The notes: generated from the sequence alone by a model not told the origin. 64,000 nt of DNA from Paenibacillus guangzhouensis (GCF_009363075.1 NZ_CP045293.1:4362001-4426000), one strand, 5' to 3'. Shown: positions 25,296 through 33,149, numbered from the stretch's first letter. A program made the numbers and translations.

Positions 25296-27242
25296 ATGAA
25301 ACTCGATGAATTTTTCGTTACGGGAGAACCGATGATCTACGCCGCAATGGTCAGTATCGTCGTTGCCTCTCTAGCAATCCTCATCGGTCTGACCTATTTC
25401 AAGAAATGGGGCTACCTTTGGAGAGAGTGGTTAACAACCGTCGATCATAAACGTATCGGCGTCATGTATATTATCGCAGCACTCCTCATGTTATTCCGTG
25501 GGGGCGTGGATGCACTACTCATGCGTGCTCAGCTCGCAGTTCCAGAGAATGGGCTGCTCGACGCGCAGCATTATAATGAAATTTTCACAACGCATGGTGT
25601 TATCATGATCCTATTCATGGCGATGCCATTCATTATCGGACTTATGAACATCGTCGTTCCATTGCAAATTGGCGCGCGTGACGTTGCATTCCCAAGGCTG
25701 AATGCCGTCAGCTTCTGGCTCTTCTTCGCTGGAGCGATGTTATTTAACCTATCCTTCGTCATCGGGGGCTCCCCAGATGCAGGATGGACAGCGTACTTCC
25801 CGCTCGCGAGTCTGGAACTCAGTCCGACCGTCGGGAATAACTTCTATTCGATTGCGTTACAGATTGCCGGTATCGGTACCCTGCTAACAGGGGTTAACTT
25901 TATCGTTACGATTCTTAAAATGCGTGCGCCTGGCATGAAGCTTATGCAGATGCCAATGTTCACATGGTCTATCTTGATCACTAGTGTTATCATTTTGTTC
26001 GCATTCCCGGTTCTAACCGTAGCTCTTGCACTAATGATGTTCGACCGGATGTTCGGAGGCCAATTCTTTACGATGGCCAACGGCGGGATGGATATGCTCT
26101 GGGCGAACTTATTCTGGGTATGGGGTCATCCAGAGGTTTATATCGTTATTTTGCCGGCCTTCGGTATTTATAGTGAAATTATCTCAACATTCTCCAAAAA
26201 GAATTTGTATGGTTATAAATCAATGGTTGCCAGTATGGTTGTCATTTCGTTACTTTCCTTCGTCGTATGGGCGCATCACTTCTATACGATGGGTCATGGT
26301 GCGATGGTCAATGGCGTCTTCTCGATTACAACGATGGCCATTGCAGTTCCTACCGGAGTCAAGATATTCAACTGGTTATTCACCTTACAGAAAGGCCGAA
26401 TATCCTTCACGACGCCTATGCTATACACATTAGCGTTCATTCCGATCTTTACAATCGGTGGGGTTACTGGTGTTATGCTAGCCATGGCTTCCGCGGACTA
26501 TCAGTATCATAATACGATGTTCCTGGTTGCGCATTTCCACTACGTATTGATTCCAGGTACCGTATTTGCAGTTATCGCCGGGTTCCATTACTGGTTCCCA
26601 AAAATGTTCGGATTCCGTCTGAACGAACGTCTTGGTAAACTTGCATTCTGGTTAATTGCAATTTTCTTCAACGTAACATTCCTGCCGCTCTTCTTCTTGG
26701 GATTGAACGGAATGTCGCGTCGGATGTACACCTATTCCGCAGGTTCAGGATTCGGGCCGCTAAATATGATCGCATCGATCGGTGCTGTCGGACTTGCACT
26801 TGGCTTTGTTGTTCTATGCTACAACATCTATTGGAGCTTCCGTTATGCACCACGCGAAAATGCAAGCGATCCATGGGGTGGCGGTCGTACGCTTGAATGG
26901 GCTACTCATAGTCCAGTTCCAGAATACAACTTTGCACGTACACCGAATGTCAAAGGTATGGATGCTTACTGGCATTCGAAGAAAGAGAACCAACCATTAT
27001 TTGAAGGTAAAATTGAACCGATTCATATGCCGAATAACAGCGGCCAACCGTTTATTCTCGGCGTAATCTTCTTCTTCCTAGGTTTCTTCTTGATCTTCAG
27101 CTGGTGGATTCCATCGATCATCGCGGGTATCGCGGTTATCATTATGCTTGCAGCTCGTACATTCGAGCGCGATCATGGTAGACACATCCCTGTCAAAGAG
27201 ATCATCGAGACCGAAAAGAAACTTGGGGGTGAACTCGTATGA
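25296..27242 (+). CDS. qoxB: Quinol oxidase subunit I (QoxB)
   Basis: A 648-residue heme-copper oxidase subunit with about 14 membrane segments. Haem and CuB ligands are visible: HGVIMILFMAMPF (haem a His), WGHPEVYIVILPAFGIYSEI (CuB His with the cross-linked Tyr), HHFYTMG (CuB pair) and HFHYVLIPG (haem a3 and a). It oxidises menaquinol and reduces O2 to water while pumping protons. Start at 25296 behind AGGAAGGAG, 30 bp after qoxA; its stop overlaps the qoxC start by 4 bp. Length equals B. subtilis QoxB. Confidence 0.97.
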   Translation: MKLDEFFVTGEPMIYAAMVSIVVASLAILIGLTYFKKWGYLWREWLTTVDHKRIGVMYIIAALLMLFRGGVDALLMRAQLAVPENGLLDAQHYNEIFTTHGVIMILFMAMPFIIGLMNIVVPLQIGARDVAFPRLNAVSFWLFFAGAMLFNLSFVIGGSPDAGWTAYFPLASLELSPTVGNNFYSIALQIAGIGTLLTGVNFIVTILKMRAPGMKLMQMPMFTWSILITSVIILFAFPVLTVALALMMFDRMFGGQFFTMANGGMDMLWANLFWVWGHPEVYIVILPAFGIYSEIISTFSKKNLYGYKSMVASMVVISLLSFVVWAHHFYTMGHGAMVNGVFSITTMAIAVPTGVKIFNWLFTLQKGRISFTTPMLYTLAFIPIFTIGGVTGVMLAMASADYQYHNTMFLVAHFHYVLIPGTVFAVIAGFHYWFPKMFGFRLNERLGKLAFWLIAIFFNVTFLPLFFLGLNGMSRRMYTYSAGSGFGPLNMIASIGAVGLALGFVVLCYNIYWSFRYAPRENASDPWGGGRTLEWATHSPVPEYNFARTPNVKGMDAYWHSKKENQPLFEGKIEPIHMPNNSGQPFILGVIFFFLGFFLIFSWWIPSIIAGIAVIIMLAARTFERDHGRHIPVKEIIETEKKLGGELV

Positions 27243-27835
27243 AAATAAATCCGAATGTGCCGCTCGAATATGGCACTGAAGAGAACAGCAACCGCATCTT
27301 CGGGTTCTGGTTGTTCCTAGGCGCAGAGATCGCCCTCTTCTCTACGTTGTTCGCTGTTTATTTCACACTCTGGAATCGTGCGGGCAGCGGCCCGACAGCC
27401 AGTGAGATTTTCGAATTAAACGGTGTTCTGGTTGAGACATTCCTACTCTTAACGAGTAGTTTCACTTGTGGACTCGCGATTCATGCGATGCGTCAGGGAT
27501 TCAAAAAAGCAACACTCGTGTTCTTCGGCATCACCCTCTTAATGGGTCTAGGATTCTTGGGCGTCGAAATCACAGAGTTCGTTACGTATGTACATGATGG
27601 TGCTACACTTTCTACTAGCGCATTTTTATCCAGCTTGTTCGTCCTGCTAGGAACGCACGGTCTCCACGTTACGATGGGCTTCCTGTGGGGAGCTGCTATC
27701 ATGATTCAGATCAAACGTGAAGGCTTCACGCCAGATACAACGAATAAATCGTTTATCTTCTCCTTGTACTGGCATTTCCTTGATGTCGTATGGATCTTCA
27801 TCTTCAGCTTTGTCTACTTGAAAGGAATGATGTGA
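27239..27835 (+). CDS. qoxC: Quinol oxidase subunit III (QoxC)
   Basis: A 198-residue membrane subunit of the aa3 quinol oxidase with five hydrophobic segments (FWLFLGAEIALFSTLFAVYFTLW at the start; HGLHVTMGFLWGAAIMI; YWHFLDVVWIFIFSFVYL at the end). The conserved acidic residue in segment one (GAEIALF) and the His-rich motif near residue 138 match subunit III proteins. It overlaps qoxB by ATGA and is followed after one base by qoxD, so translation is tightly coupled. Structural role in the complex. Confidence 0.96.
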   Translation: MKINPNVPLEYGTEENSNRIFGFWLFLGAEIALFSTLFAVYFTLWNRAGSGPTASEIFELNGVLVETFLLLTSSFTCGLAIHAMRQGFKKATLVFFGITLLMGLGFLGVEITEFVTYVHDGATLSTSAFLSSLFVLLGTHGLHVTMGFLWGAAIMIQIKREGFTPDTTNKSFIFSLYWHFLDVVWIFIFSFVYLKGMM

Positions 27836-27836
27836 T

Positions 27837-28127
27837 ATGATGAAGCAACTATTCCCAGTCAAGCATGTCATGGGGTATATCTTCTCACTTGTCCTTTCGG
27901 TCGTCGCGCTGGCGGTGCTGATGGATGGCATCTCCTACACGGTGGGACTTGCAATTCTACTGATCTGTGCAATTTTGCAAGCCGGAACGCAATTGTTCCT
28001 CTTCATGCACATTGGCGAATCGAAAGATACGAAGTCGAGCCTCTACCTCAACATTGCTTATGCCCTCTTCGTGGGTCTCGTAACGATCTTCGGTACATTG
28101 TTCACGATGATTTGGGGTTACAACTAG
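27837..28127 (+). CDS. qoxD: Quinol oxidase subunit IV (QoxD)
   Basis: A 96-residue protein with three membrane segments (HVMGYIFSLVLSVVALAVLM; LAILLICAILQAGTQLFLFMHIG; IAYALFVGLVTIFGTLFTMIWGYN), the length and pattern of CyoD/QoxD. The FLFMHIGES motif is typical. ATG at 27837 comes one base after the qoxC stop; a second ATG follows directly and could be used instead. It helps assemble the oxidase. Last gene of the operon; a strong terminator follows. Confidence 0.95.
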   Translation: MMKQLFPVKHVMGYIFSLVLSVVALAVLMDGISYTVGLAILLICAILQAGTQLFLFMHIGESKDTKSSLYLNIAYALFVGLVTIFGTLFTMIWGYN

Positions 28128-28134
28128 GATTAGA

Positions 28135-28167
28135 AACCGTCAGAGAGAGATCTCTGGCGGTTTTTTT
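28135..28167 (+). terminator. qox operon terminator
   Basis: AACCGTCAGAGA / TCTCTGGCGGTT with loop GAGA, running into seven T, 7 bp after the qoxD stop codon. Confidence 0.92.
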
Positions 28168-28184
28168 GTTTGTGGGGAGGGGGA

Positions 28185-28349
28185 GTTCGATCGATAAAAC
28201 AGACTAGGTCAAAGGGAGAACTCGCTCCAACCGCTTCTTGTCCGCCCATTTCCTTTGATTAGATGAGTTGGATGAAATGGGCTTCCAAAGAGCGGACGTA
28301 GACTTTTCCGCGAGTTCTTCCCTCCTCCGAATAGTTTTATCGTTCGAAC
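28185..28349. repeat. Imperfect 165-bp inverted repeat, MITE-like
   Basis: The ends GTTCGATCGATAAAAC (28185-28200) and GTTTTATCGTTCGAAC (28334-28349) are complementary at 15 of 16 positions. Further in, GGGAGAACTCGC pairs with GCGAGTTCTTCCC, GTCCGC with GCGGAC and CCCATTTC with GAAATGGG, around a loop of about 20 bases. No open frame of note. A foldable interspersed element of the MITE type is likely; it lies between the qox and the CheA-like terminators, in the gap of 354 bp between those genes. Confidence 0.7.
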
Positions 28350-28418
28350 CATTCTAACCCCCAAAACCTGAACCGCCAACGATTCTCTATGCGGTTTCAG
28401 AGGGGTAGGAGGAAGACC

Positions 28419-28454
28419 AAAAGCGCCGCATCTTGGCAGATAGCGGCGCTTTTT
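28419..28454. terminator. Bidirectional terminator
   Basis: AAAAGCGCCGC / GCGGCGCTTTTT with a 13-base loop, 28 bp after the stop of the minus-strand CheA-like gene and flanked by A and T runs on both strands. Confidence 0.85.
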
Positions 28455-28481
28455 CCTACGCTAAGCCTAAATACAATTTCG

Positions 28482-29186
28482 CTAGACCTTAAAATGAACA
28501 TCGACGTAGGTCACATCCCGCATCGATTGCAGCCACCCTTGGATGTCATCCACGCGTACTGGGTCAACCACGATATACCGAACTTGGCTGTAAGAGTCGT
28601 CTCCGATCTCGTCGCAAGACGGCTCCATATACAACACCTCGCCGACTAATGAGCCGATCTGGTCTAGAATGACCATCGCACAGGCCATCTTCATCATACA
28701 CCGGGAAGCGAATCCCACTTGGATCTGAAGCACTCGAATCCCCTCATGCTGAATCCGATGGATGATGTTCTCCACATTAAACGCTTGGCTAGCCTCTGCC
28801 GATATCGCGCTCATAATGTCTTGCTGCATGCTTGTATTCTTCTCACTCGCCAGCGCATATCCTCTTAATTCGCATAGCAACGGCGCCACATCTGCAGTGA
28901 CTTTACTCCCGAGCAGAATAGCATCCTTCAACATCCGCATTTGATCCATACAGCGGAAGATCAGATTCACAATATCGCGAGTCATGTTCAGCTTCCAATG
29001 CCTCACAAGGTCCAATAACCGCTCCATTTCGAATCGAAGTTGTTTCATTTGCTCAATTTCTAATATCCAATAGGCCTTTCGCGACATATCGATCTGATTC
29101 ATTTCCTGACCTACATCATTAATTTGTGCTGTAGCTTCGTCTAGAAATTCGCTTTGCATCACCGGAAATAAAGTTGAAATTGTCAT
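28482..29186 (-). CDS. CheA-like Hpt plus P2 protein without kinase and without phospho-His
   Basis: A 234-residue protein. Residues 1-120 are helical and resemble an Hpt domain, but in the stretch that should read FRxxHTLKG it has LIFRCMDQMRMLKDA, with no His. Residues 140-234 (IIHRIQHEGIRVLQIQVG, VILDQIGSLVGEVLYMEPSCDEIGDD, then VRVDDIQGWLQSMRDVTYVDVHF) resemble the P2 response-regulator-binding domain of CheA. No dimerisation, kinase or CheW-like domain follows, so it may sequester CheY-type regulators; that role is inferred. ATG 29186 has GAAGGAGGAAC ahead of it; the first 68 bp overlap the end of the HD-GYP gene, so both are one operon. Confidence 0.6.
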   Translation of the reverse strand: MTISTLFPVMQSEFLDEATAQINDVGQEMNQIDMSRKAYWILEIEQMKQLRFEMERLLDLVRHWKLNMTRDIVNLIFRCMDQMRMLKDAILLGSKVTADVAPLLCELRGYALASEKNTSMQQDIMSAISAEASQAFNVENIIHRIQHEGIRVLQIQVGFASRCMMKMACAMVILDQIGSLVGEVLYMEPSCDEIGDDSYSQVRYIVVDPVRVDDIQGWLQSMRDVTYVDVHFKV

Positions 29187-29799
29187 GTTGTTCCTCCTTC
29201 ACTCCCATATCCCTCAGCAGCTCTAGCATATCGATCTCCTTCCTCGCTAACTCTTCATCCGGGATTCGTAAACATGCAGTCACGTATTTTTTATCAAATT
29301 GCGTATTGGTGCAGCGAATTAATTCGGCCTTAGCTTCTTCAAGCGTCATTGCTGGTCGATACGGCTGATCTGAGATCATCTTGTCCCAAGCGTCAATGAC
29401 GGTGCAGATCCTCGCAAACGGGGGGATATTATCCCACATTAAGCCAGACGGATACCCTTCACCATTCCACCGTTCATGATGATATTTGACGATATCTATG
29501 ACGATGCGGCTTCCGATCTGCTCCCCTGTTAAGCGTTCTGCTCCAAGAACCGGGTGCTGCCTCATAACATCCCACTCATATGTCGTCAGTTGCGTAGTCT
29601 TCGTCAAGATCTCCGTAGGAATCAACAGTTTCCCGATGTCATGCAGACAACAGCCTAAGATCAACTGACTAGTCTGGGTCTTGGTTAGCTGCAATTGCTT
29701 CGCCATACACCGCGCGAGATGCCCGACTCGCATACTATGTTCAAATGTGATCTGATCTTTTCCCCATAAGTCATGCAGCAATTCTGTGATGTGTTCCAT
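29119..29799 (-). CDS. HD-GYP domain protein, probable c-di-GMP phosphodiesterase
   Basis: A 226-residue protein that is almost only an HD-GYP domain. Metal ligands and motif are present: HSMRVGHLARCMAK, CLHDIGKLLIP, MRQHPVLGAERL, and HHERWNGEGYPSGL (usual HHExxDGxGYP, Asp replaced by Asn), then RICTVIDAWDKM. HD-GYP enzymes hydrolyse c-di-GMP in the cytoplasm. No sensor domain is attached. MEHITELL at 29799 is chosen, 8 bp after AGGTGAGG; ATG two codons upstream is too close to that site. A near-consensus promoter lies 200 bp upstream inside a DNA segment flanked by inverted repeats, so expression may depend on its orientation. Confidence 0.83.
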   Translation of the reverse strand: MEHITELLHDLWGKDQITFEHSMRVGHLARCMAKQLQLTKTQTSQLILGCCLHDIGKLLIPTEILTKTTQLTTYEWDVMRQHPVLGAERLTGEQIGSRIVIDIVKYHHERWNGEGYPSGLMWDNIPPFARICTVIDAWDKMISDQPYRPAMTLEEAKAELIRCTNTQFDKKYVTACLRIPDEELARKEIDMLELLRDMGVKEEQHDNFNFISGDAKRISRRSYSTN

Positions 29800-29946
29800 T
29801 CGCATAACCTCACCTACTTTGCCATGATATGCAAAAGAAATTGAAGACCACCCGTATATCAGAGGATCTTCAACATTTTTTAGCAATCCATCCCATATTC
29901 CAGTCCGTATCCATCCCGTTTACCTTCATTACATGGTAAAATAGTT

Positions 29947-29970
29947 AGTACGTACAATTTGTGTTGTTCG
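29947..29970 (+). repeat. Left inverted repeat (recombination-site-like)
   Basis: 24 bp that read, in parts, AGTA, arm CGTACAA, spacer TTTGTG, arm TTGTTCG. The two 7-bp arms are inverted repeats at 6 of 7 positions, the layout of a tyrosine-recombinase core site. It is matched in inverted orientation at 31029-31052 with one difference in 24. Confidence 0.85.
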
Positions 29971-29995
29971 ACATCTTTATACAAATATCGTATTA

Positions 29996-30024
29996 ATTAT
30001 AGTAAACTTTTCCTAGTAATTCAA
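29996..30024 (-). promoter_or_regulatory. Outward promoter inside the invertible segment
   Basis: On the minus strand TTGAAT (30019-30024), 17-bp spacer, TATAAT (29996-30001). It lies between the recombinase stop codon and the left inverted repeat and points to the HD-GYP operon. Expected start near 29989, leader about 190 nt. Confidence 0.7.
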
Positions 30025-30055
30025 GTAAATTGAACGATATCATAGTCTTATTTAC

Positions 30056-31006
30056 CTATAGTATATCTTTTAAGCATTCTTCAACATAATCGGGAGCTGC
30101 TTTTTGAATTTGCTGAACCGTATGTAAATATCTTTGCGTCGTATTGATATGCGTATGCCCGAGGGACTCTTGCACCTGCTGGAGGGTCGCACCGCGTAGA
30201 AGGGCTAATGTCGCGTTCGTATGCCTGAGCCAGTGAGGCGTTACCACTTTGGTAAGGCCGCATTCGATTCGTGCATTTTGAATGATTTTCTCGATATAAC
30301 GGACAGAAATAGGGAAAATGCGAGAGTCTTTTGAAGGGGATTGTTGTTCCATCATCATGAAGTATTGCGACAGCAATGTCCACAATCGCTTCGGCACTTT
30401 GACTTCACGTTCTTTGCCGCCTTTGCCGAATACGGTCAGCCACATGGTGGTTCCGCCCGGATCGGTATGGAAATCCTCCTTCGTAATGGAGATAAGCTCT
30501 GATACCCGCAGCCCTAGTAAGACTAAGGTTAAACCGATCAAGTAATTCCTTAGACTCTGTTTTTTAAGTTGATTGATCAAACGAACTAGTTCCGTCTCGG
30601 TGAGATAGTGGTTCTTGCTCGTAATGGTTATTTTCGGAATCCGAAGACTTGTCGTCGGATTGTGAGCGAAAATGCCAATATTCGGATCATTCCCCCATTT
30701 ATACAGTGAACGTAGAGGGGCAATTCGAGCTGCTACCGATGCCGGTGCTTGCGGCTTATTCCCTTTACTTAAATACCCCTGGACTAACCCGAGTTTGTAC
30801 ATCTCAAGTTCCTTCCACGTCGCTTCCTTCAGTGTTTTATTTCCGAGGAAATCTCTAAATTTATTAATGGCGTTCCGATAATTGCGTATCGTATAAGCCG
30901 AATGGTGAAACGAAGCCAGAAATATATTAACGATTTGATCATCCGAATAAGCGTTATTGTGATCCATTTGTATAATGCTTTGAGATAAGATGGGTTGTGT
31001 TTTCAA
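30056..31006 (-). CDS. Tyrosine recombinase (XerC/D-like)
   Basis: A 316-residue site-specific recombinase. An N-terminal SAM-like core-binding domain (SAYTIRNYRNAINKFRDFLGNK) precedes the catalytic domain with Arg I in LVLLGLRVSELISI, the Lys in FGKGGKEREVKVP, the HxxR box PHWLRHTNATLAL, His in ESLGHTHINTTQ and the Tyr in QRYLHTV. TTG at 31006 behind AAAGGAGACC is chosen; the frame is open 80 codons further, but those codons span the right inverted repeat. It is not next to the chromosome dif site as far as can be seen and is not part of a larger mobile element. It probably acts on the two inverted repeats that flank it. Confidence 0.88.
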   Translation of the reverse strand: MKTQPILSQSIIQMDHNNAYSDDQIVNIFLASFHHSAYTIRNYRNAINKFRDFLGNKTLKEATWKELEMYKLGLVQGYLSKGNKPQAPASVAARIAPLRSLYKWGNDPNIGIFAHNPTTSLRIPKITITSKNHYLTETELVRLINQLKKQSLRNYLIGLTLVLLGLRVSELISITKEDFHTDPGGTTMWLTVFGKGGKEREVKVPKRLWTLLSQYFMMMEQQSPSKDSRIFPISVRYIEKIIQNARIECGLTKVVTPHWLRHTNATLALLRGATLQQVQESLGHTHINTTQRYLHTVQQIQKAAPDYVEECLKDIL

Positions 31007-31028
31007 TCTTATGGTCTCCTTTATTATG

Positions 31029-31052
31029 CGAACAACACAAATTGTGCGTACT
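31029..31052 (-). repeat. Right inverted repeat (recombination-site-like)
   Basis: On the minus strand: AGTA, arm CGCACAA, spacer TTTGTG, arm TTGTTCG. One base differs from the left repeat (C for T in the first arm). It lies 23 bp upstream of the recombinase start codon, so the recombinase promoter is probably outside the segment. Confidence 0.85.
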
Positions 31053-31207
31053 ACAATAGAACTATACGACACGATGTCTGATAGGTTCGCAAAATTTTCG
31101 TCTCTTGATGTTAATCTATATCTAAAATATGGACACGAACGCATCGATTTATTCCGCCACATACTACTGTGGGCAGAATAAGATACTGTTAAAATAACAT
31201 AATTTAT

Positions 31208-31230
31208 CCCGCCAAGATAGACTTGGCGGG
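31208..31230. terminator. Terminator of the LCP gene
   Basis: CCCGCCAAG / CTTGGCGGG with a 5-base loop, 12 bp after the stop codon of the minus-strand LCP gene. It would also stop rightward transcription coming out of the invertible segment. Confidence 0.75.
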
Positions 31231-31242
31231 TTTGCTGTATTG

Positions 31243-32166
31243 TCACTGATTTGATTTTAACAGATCATGCAGCCGTTTACGTTCTTTATCATTCACAAGA
31301 TAATAATAAATATTATTAATACGTGTTCCTGTCCCCTGAACCTCTGTTGTATCGATAGAATTAAACGCTGGCAGGTAGTTCTTATACATGTATTTCATCT
31401 CGTCGAATGTGATGTTCGTCTTCACATTTCGGCCAAGCGCCTTTAAAATACCAGGAATCCGGTCGATGCTGCCCCACTGCATCGCGGTATTCATCAGCTT
31501 CAACAACACCTGACGCTGCCGATCATTCCGCCCCTTATCTCCGCGAGGATCATCGTACCGCATCCTAGTATAGAGCAGTGCATGCTCACCGTCCAGTTTC
31601 AACGTTCCTTTATTGAAATGAACCCCTTCCTGATTGAAGGCAAACGGGTTCTCGACTTCCACGCCACCCACCAAATCAACAAGCTGCACGAAGCCCTCCA
31701 TGTTAATTTTGACGACATAATCGATCGGCATATCAAGGAACTTCTCCACGGTAGCAAGCGCCATCTCAACGCCTCCAAAGGCATACGCATGATTCATTTT
31801 ATCGACCGTATGATGCCCTACGATTTCTGTTCTTGTATCGCGAGGTAAATTGAACATCACCATGGATGGCTTATTCGGATTCACCGACACCACGATAATC
31901 GTGTCAGATCGTCCTCTGTCATGTTCGCGCTCATCTACACCCATCACAAGCACGCTGAAAGGTTCGAGCTTCTCGACGGCTACAGGTTCCGTTTTCGGCT
32001 TCACGGTCGTATCCTGGCTCACGTATACGGGCTTATTGGCTTTTACAGGGATGTACATCTGCTCCGCCGTCTCTTTGACCGTGCTATAGACATAATAGGC
32101 AACACCACCAGCACCACAGATCAGCACGAAAATTGTTATTGATACAATCCATACCCAACGTTTCAT
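31243..32166 (-). CDS. LytR-CpsA-Psr family protein
   Basis: A 307-residue type II membrane protein: short cytoplasmic part, one membrane segment (VWIVSITIFVLICGAGGVAYYV) and an LCP domain with the conserved basic and acidic residues (SVLVMGVDERE, RSDTIIVVSVNPNKPSMVMFNLPRDTR, YAFGGVEMALATVEKFLDMPIDYVVKIN, YTRMRYDDPRGDKGRNDRQRQVL). LCP enzymes attach wall teichoic acids or other anionic polymers to peptidoglycan on the outer face. The start ATG overlaps the stop of the cupin gene (ATGA), and AAGGAG lies 10 bp upstream. Two co-directional genes, cupin and LCP, form one unit. Confidence 0.92.
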   Translation of the reverse strand: MKRWVWIVSITIFVLICGAGGVAYYVYSTVKETAEQMYIPVKANKPVYVSQDTTVKPKTEPVAVEKLEPFSVLVMGVDEREHDRGRSDTIIVVSVNPNKPSMVMFNLPRDTRTEIVGHHTVDKMNHAYAFGGVEMALATVEKFLDMPIDYVVKINMEGFVQLVDLVGGVEVENPFAFNQEGVHFNKGTLKLDGEHALLYTRMRYDDPRGDKGRNDRQRQVLLKLMNTAMQWGSIDRIPGILKALGRNVKTNITFDEMKYMYKNYLPAFNSIDTTEVQGTGTRINNIYYYLVNDKERKRLHDLLKSNQ

Positions 32167-32573
32167 TGTGCGAAGACTCCTTCGTCTGTCAGCTCCATTT
32201 GGCCCCATCGCACCTGAAGCTGCTCCTCCACTTCATCTAAGTCACCAAGACCAACTTGAACTTCTGCCCACTTCATCACGGTCATGGCATGAATGCGATG
32301 AGGTATACCTGCCTTAATCTGCAGGACATCCCCTGTACGTATGTGACAGCCTTCCCCATTGTGGATGAACTCGCCTTCTCCATGCGTCACAATCCATACT
32401 TTGGATCGCATCGTATGATTCGCATAAGCCAGATGATAACCCGGCTCAAGCACAAATTTACTCGTCATCACGATATGTCCTGAAGGCTCCTGCCTACAGT
32501 CCAAAATCCAATATCGCCCATCATCAAAACCATATTCACCAGATCCACGATTCATGCATACCATCCCGTCCAC
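32163..32573 (-). CDS. Cupin protein like the C-terminal domain of mannose-1-P guanylyltransferase/PMI type II
   Basis: A 136-residue single cupin. FVLEPGYHLAYANHTMRSKVWIV, GEGCHIRTGDVLQIKAGIPHRI and WAEVQVGLGDLDEVEEQLQV follow the order of metal-cupin motifs seen in type II phosphomannose isomerase domains, but the first motif has fewer His than usual, so catalysis is doubtful. It may bind a sugar phosphate or serve as a sensor. The start is GTG 32573 or, 6 codons on, ATG 32555; neither has a strong ribosome site. It overlaps the LCP gene by 4 bp, hinting at a cell-wall polymer role. Confidence 0.7.
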   Translation of the reverse strand: MDGMVCMNRGSGEYGFDDGRYWILDCRQEPSGHIVMTSKFVLEPGYHLAYANHTMRSKVWIVTHGEGEFIHNGEGCHIRTGDVLQIKAGIPHRIHAMTVMKWAEVQVGLGDLDEVEEQLQVRWGQMELTDEGVFAQ

Positions 32574-32609
32574 GTCAGCCCCATTCTAACCGAATGTCTT
32601 CGACATACC

Positions 32610-32906
32610 TCAAGCAGATACCACCGATACGATCACTTGCGCCAAAATCACCATCACACCCGCAACCTTGAGCAGCATATATCCTTCTCGCAATACGACC
32701 ATCGCGATAAGCGCCATCATCCCCCATCCCACTGCCGTACGTAACGAATTGGAATGCGTTCTACCTTGCCTGCGCTGTACGATACGAAATAATCCATAGC
32801 TAAACATACCTATCAACAGAATCCCTAATAGAATTGGATCTACCACATCCTCTACCACCGATCCGGATTGCCAGACCTTGCTGTACAACCATTCGAAGTT
32901 CAACAT
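32610..32906 (-). CDS. Small membrane protein of unknown function
   Basis: A 98-residue protein with three hydrophobic segments (VVDPILLGILLIGMFSYGLF; AVGWGMMALIAMVVL; LLKVAGVMVILAQVIVSVVSA) and a basic loop RIVQRRQGRTHSN. I do not recognise the family. ATG 32906 behind GAGGAGGATC is the well-supported start, 20 codons inside the longest frame. It is co-directional with the cupin-LCP pair, 36 bp upstream of them, so it may belong to the same transcript. Membrane location is the only clear inference. Confidence 0.7.
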   Translation of the reverse strand: MLNFEWLYSKVWQSGSVVEDVVDPILLGILLIGMFSYGLFRIVQRRQGRTHSNSLRTAVGWGMMALIAMVVLREGYMLLKVAGVMVILAQVIVSVVSA

Positions 32907-33116
32907 GACTTGATCCTCCTCTACTCTCTCATCTGTGAATTTTTGTATATTAAATTTATGATACAATATGTATCCTTGTCAATCACAAATCTACCAAAAA
33001 GATACATTTTGTTCTCTATCATTTTATTCCGTAAAAACCTTGCTGTACCTGCATTTCTCGACATCGGTCCGATCAACAAATTGAGACAGAACATGCTGAT
33101 CTTCGCCTAGTTCTAC

Positions 33117-33143
33117 CAAAAAGAAAAGCCTCCTTTTGGAGGC
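33117..33143 (-). terminator. Terminator of the epimerase pseudogene
   Basis: GCCTCC / GGAGGC with loop TTTT; on the minus strand followed by TTTTCTTTTT, 7 bp after the last codon. Confidence 0.85.
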
Positions 33144-33149
33144 CTTACG

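Larger units (their letters stand above)
29947..31052. mobile_element. 1.1-kb recombinase segment flanked by inverted sites, putative invertible promoter switch
   Basis: The segment contains the tyrosine recombinase gene, its ribosome site and an outward-pointing promoter, and is bounded by 24-bp inverted repeats that differ at one position. Because the two 6-bp spacers TTTGTG are identical and the sites are inverted relative to each other, recombination between them would flip the 1058 bp in between rather than excise them. In the present orientation the promoter drives the HD-GYP operon on the left; after inversion it would point right, away from that operon. The alternative is a small transposable element with terminal inverted repeats; no target duplication is apparent at the outer ends. 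Confidence 0.6.

Noticed and set aside
29947-31052. Integrative element with att sites
   Set aside because: Repeats are inverted, not direct, the segment is only 1.1 kb with no cargo, excisionase or tRNA target, so excision is not expected; inversion or a simple TIR element fits better.
31053-31200. A gene downstream of the right repeat for the inverted orientation
   Set aside because: Only short frames without ribosome sites exist between 31053 and the terminator at 31208, so the flipped promoter would not clearly drive a protein there.
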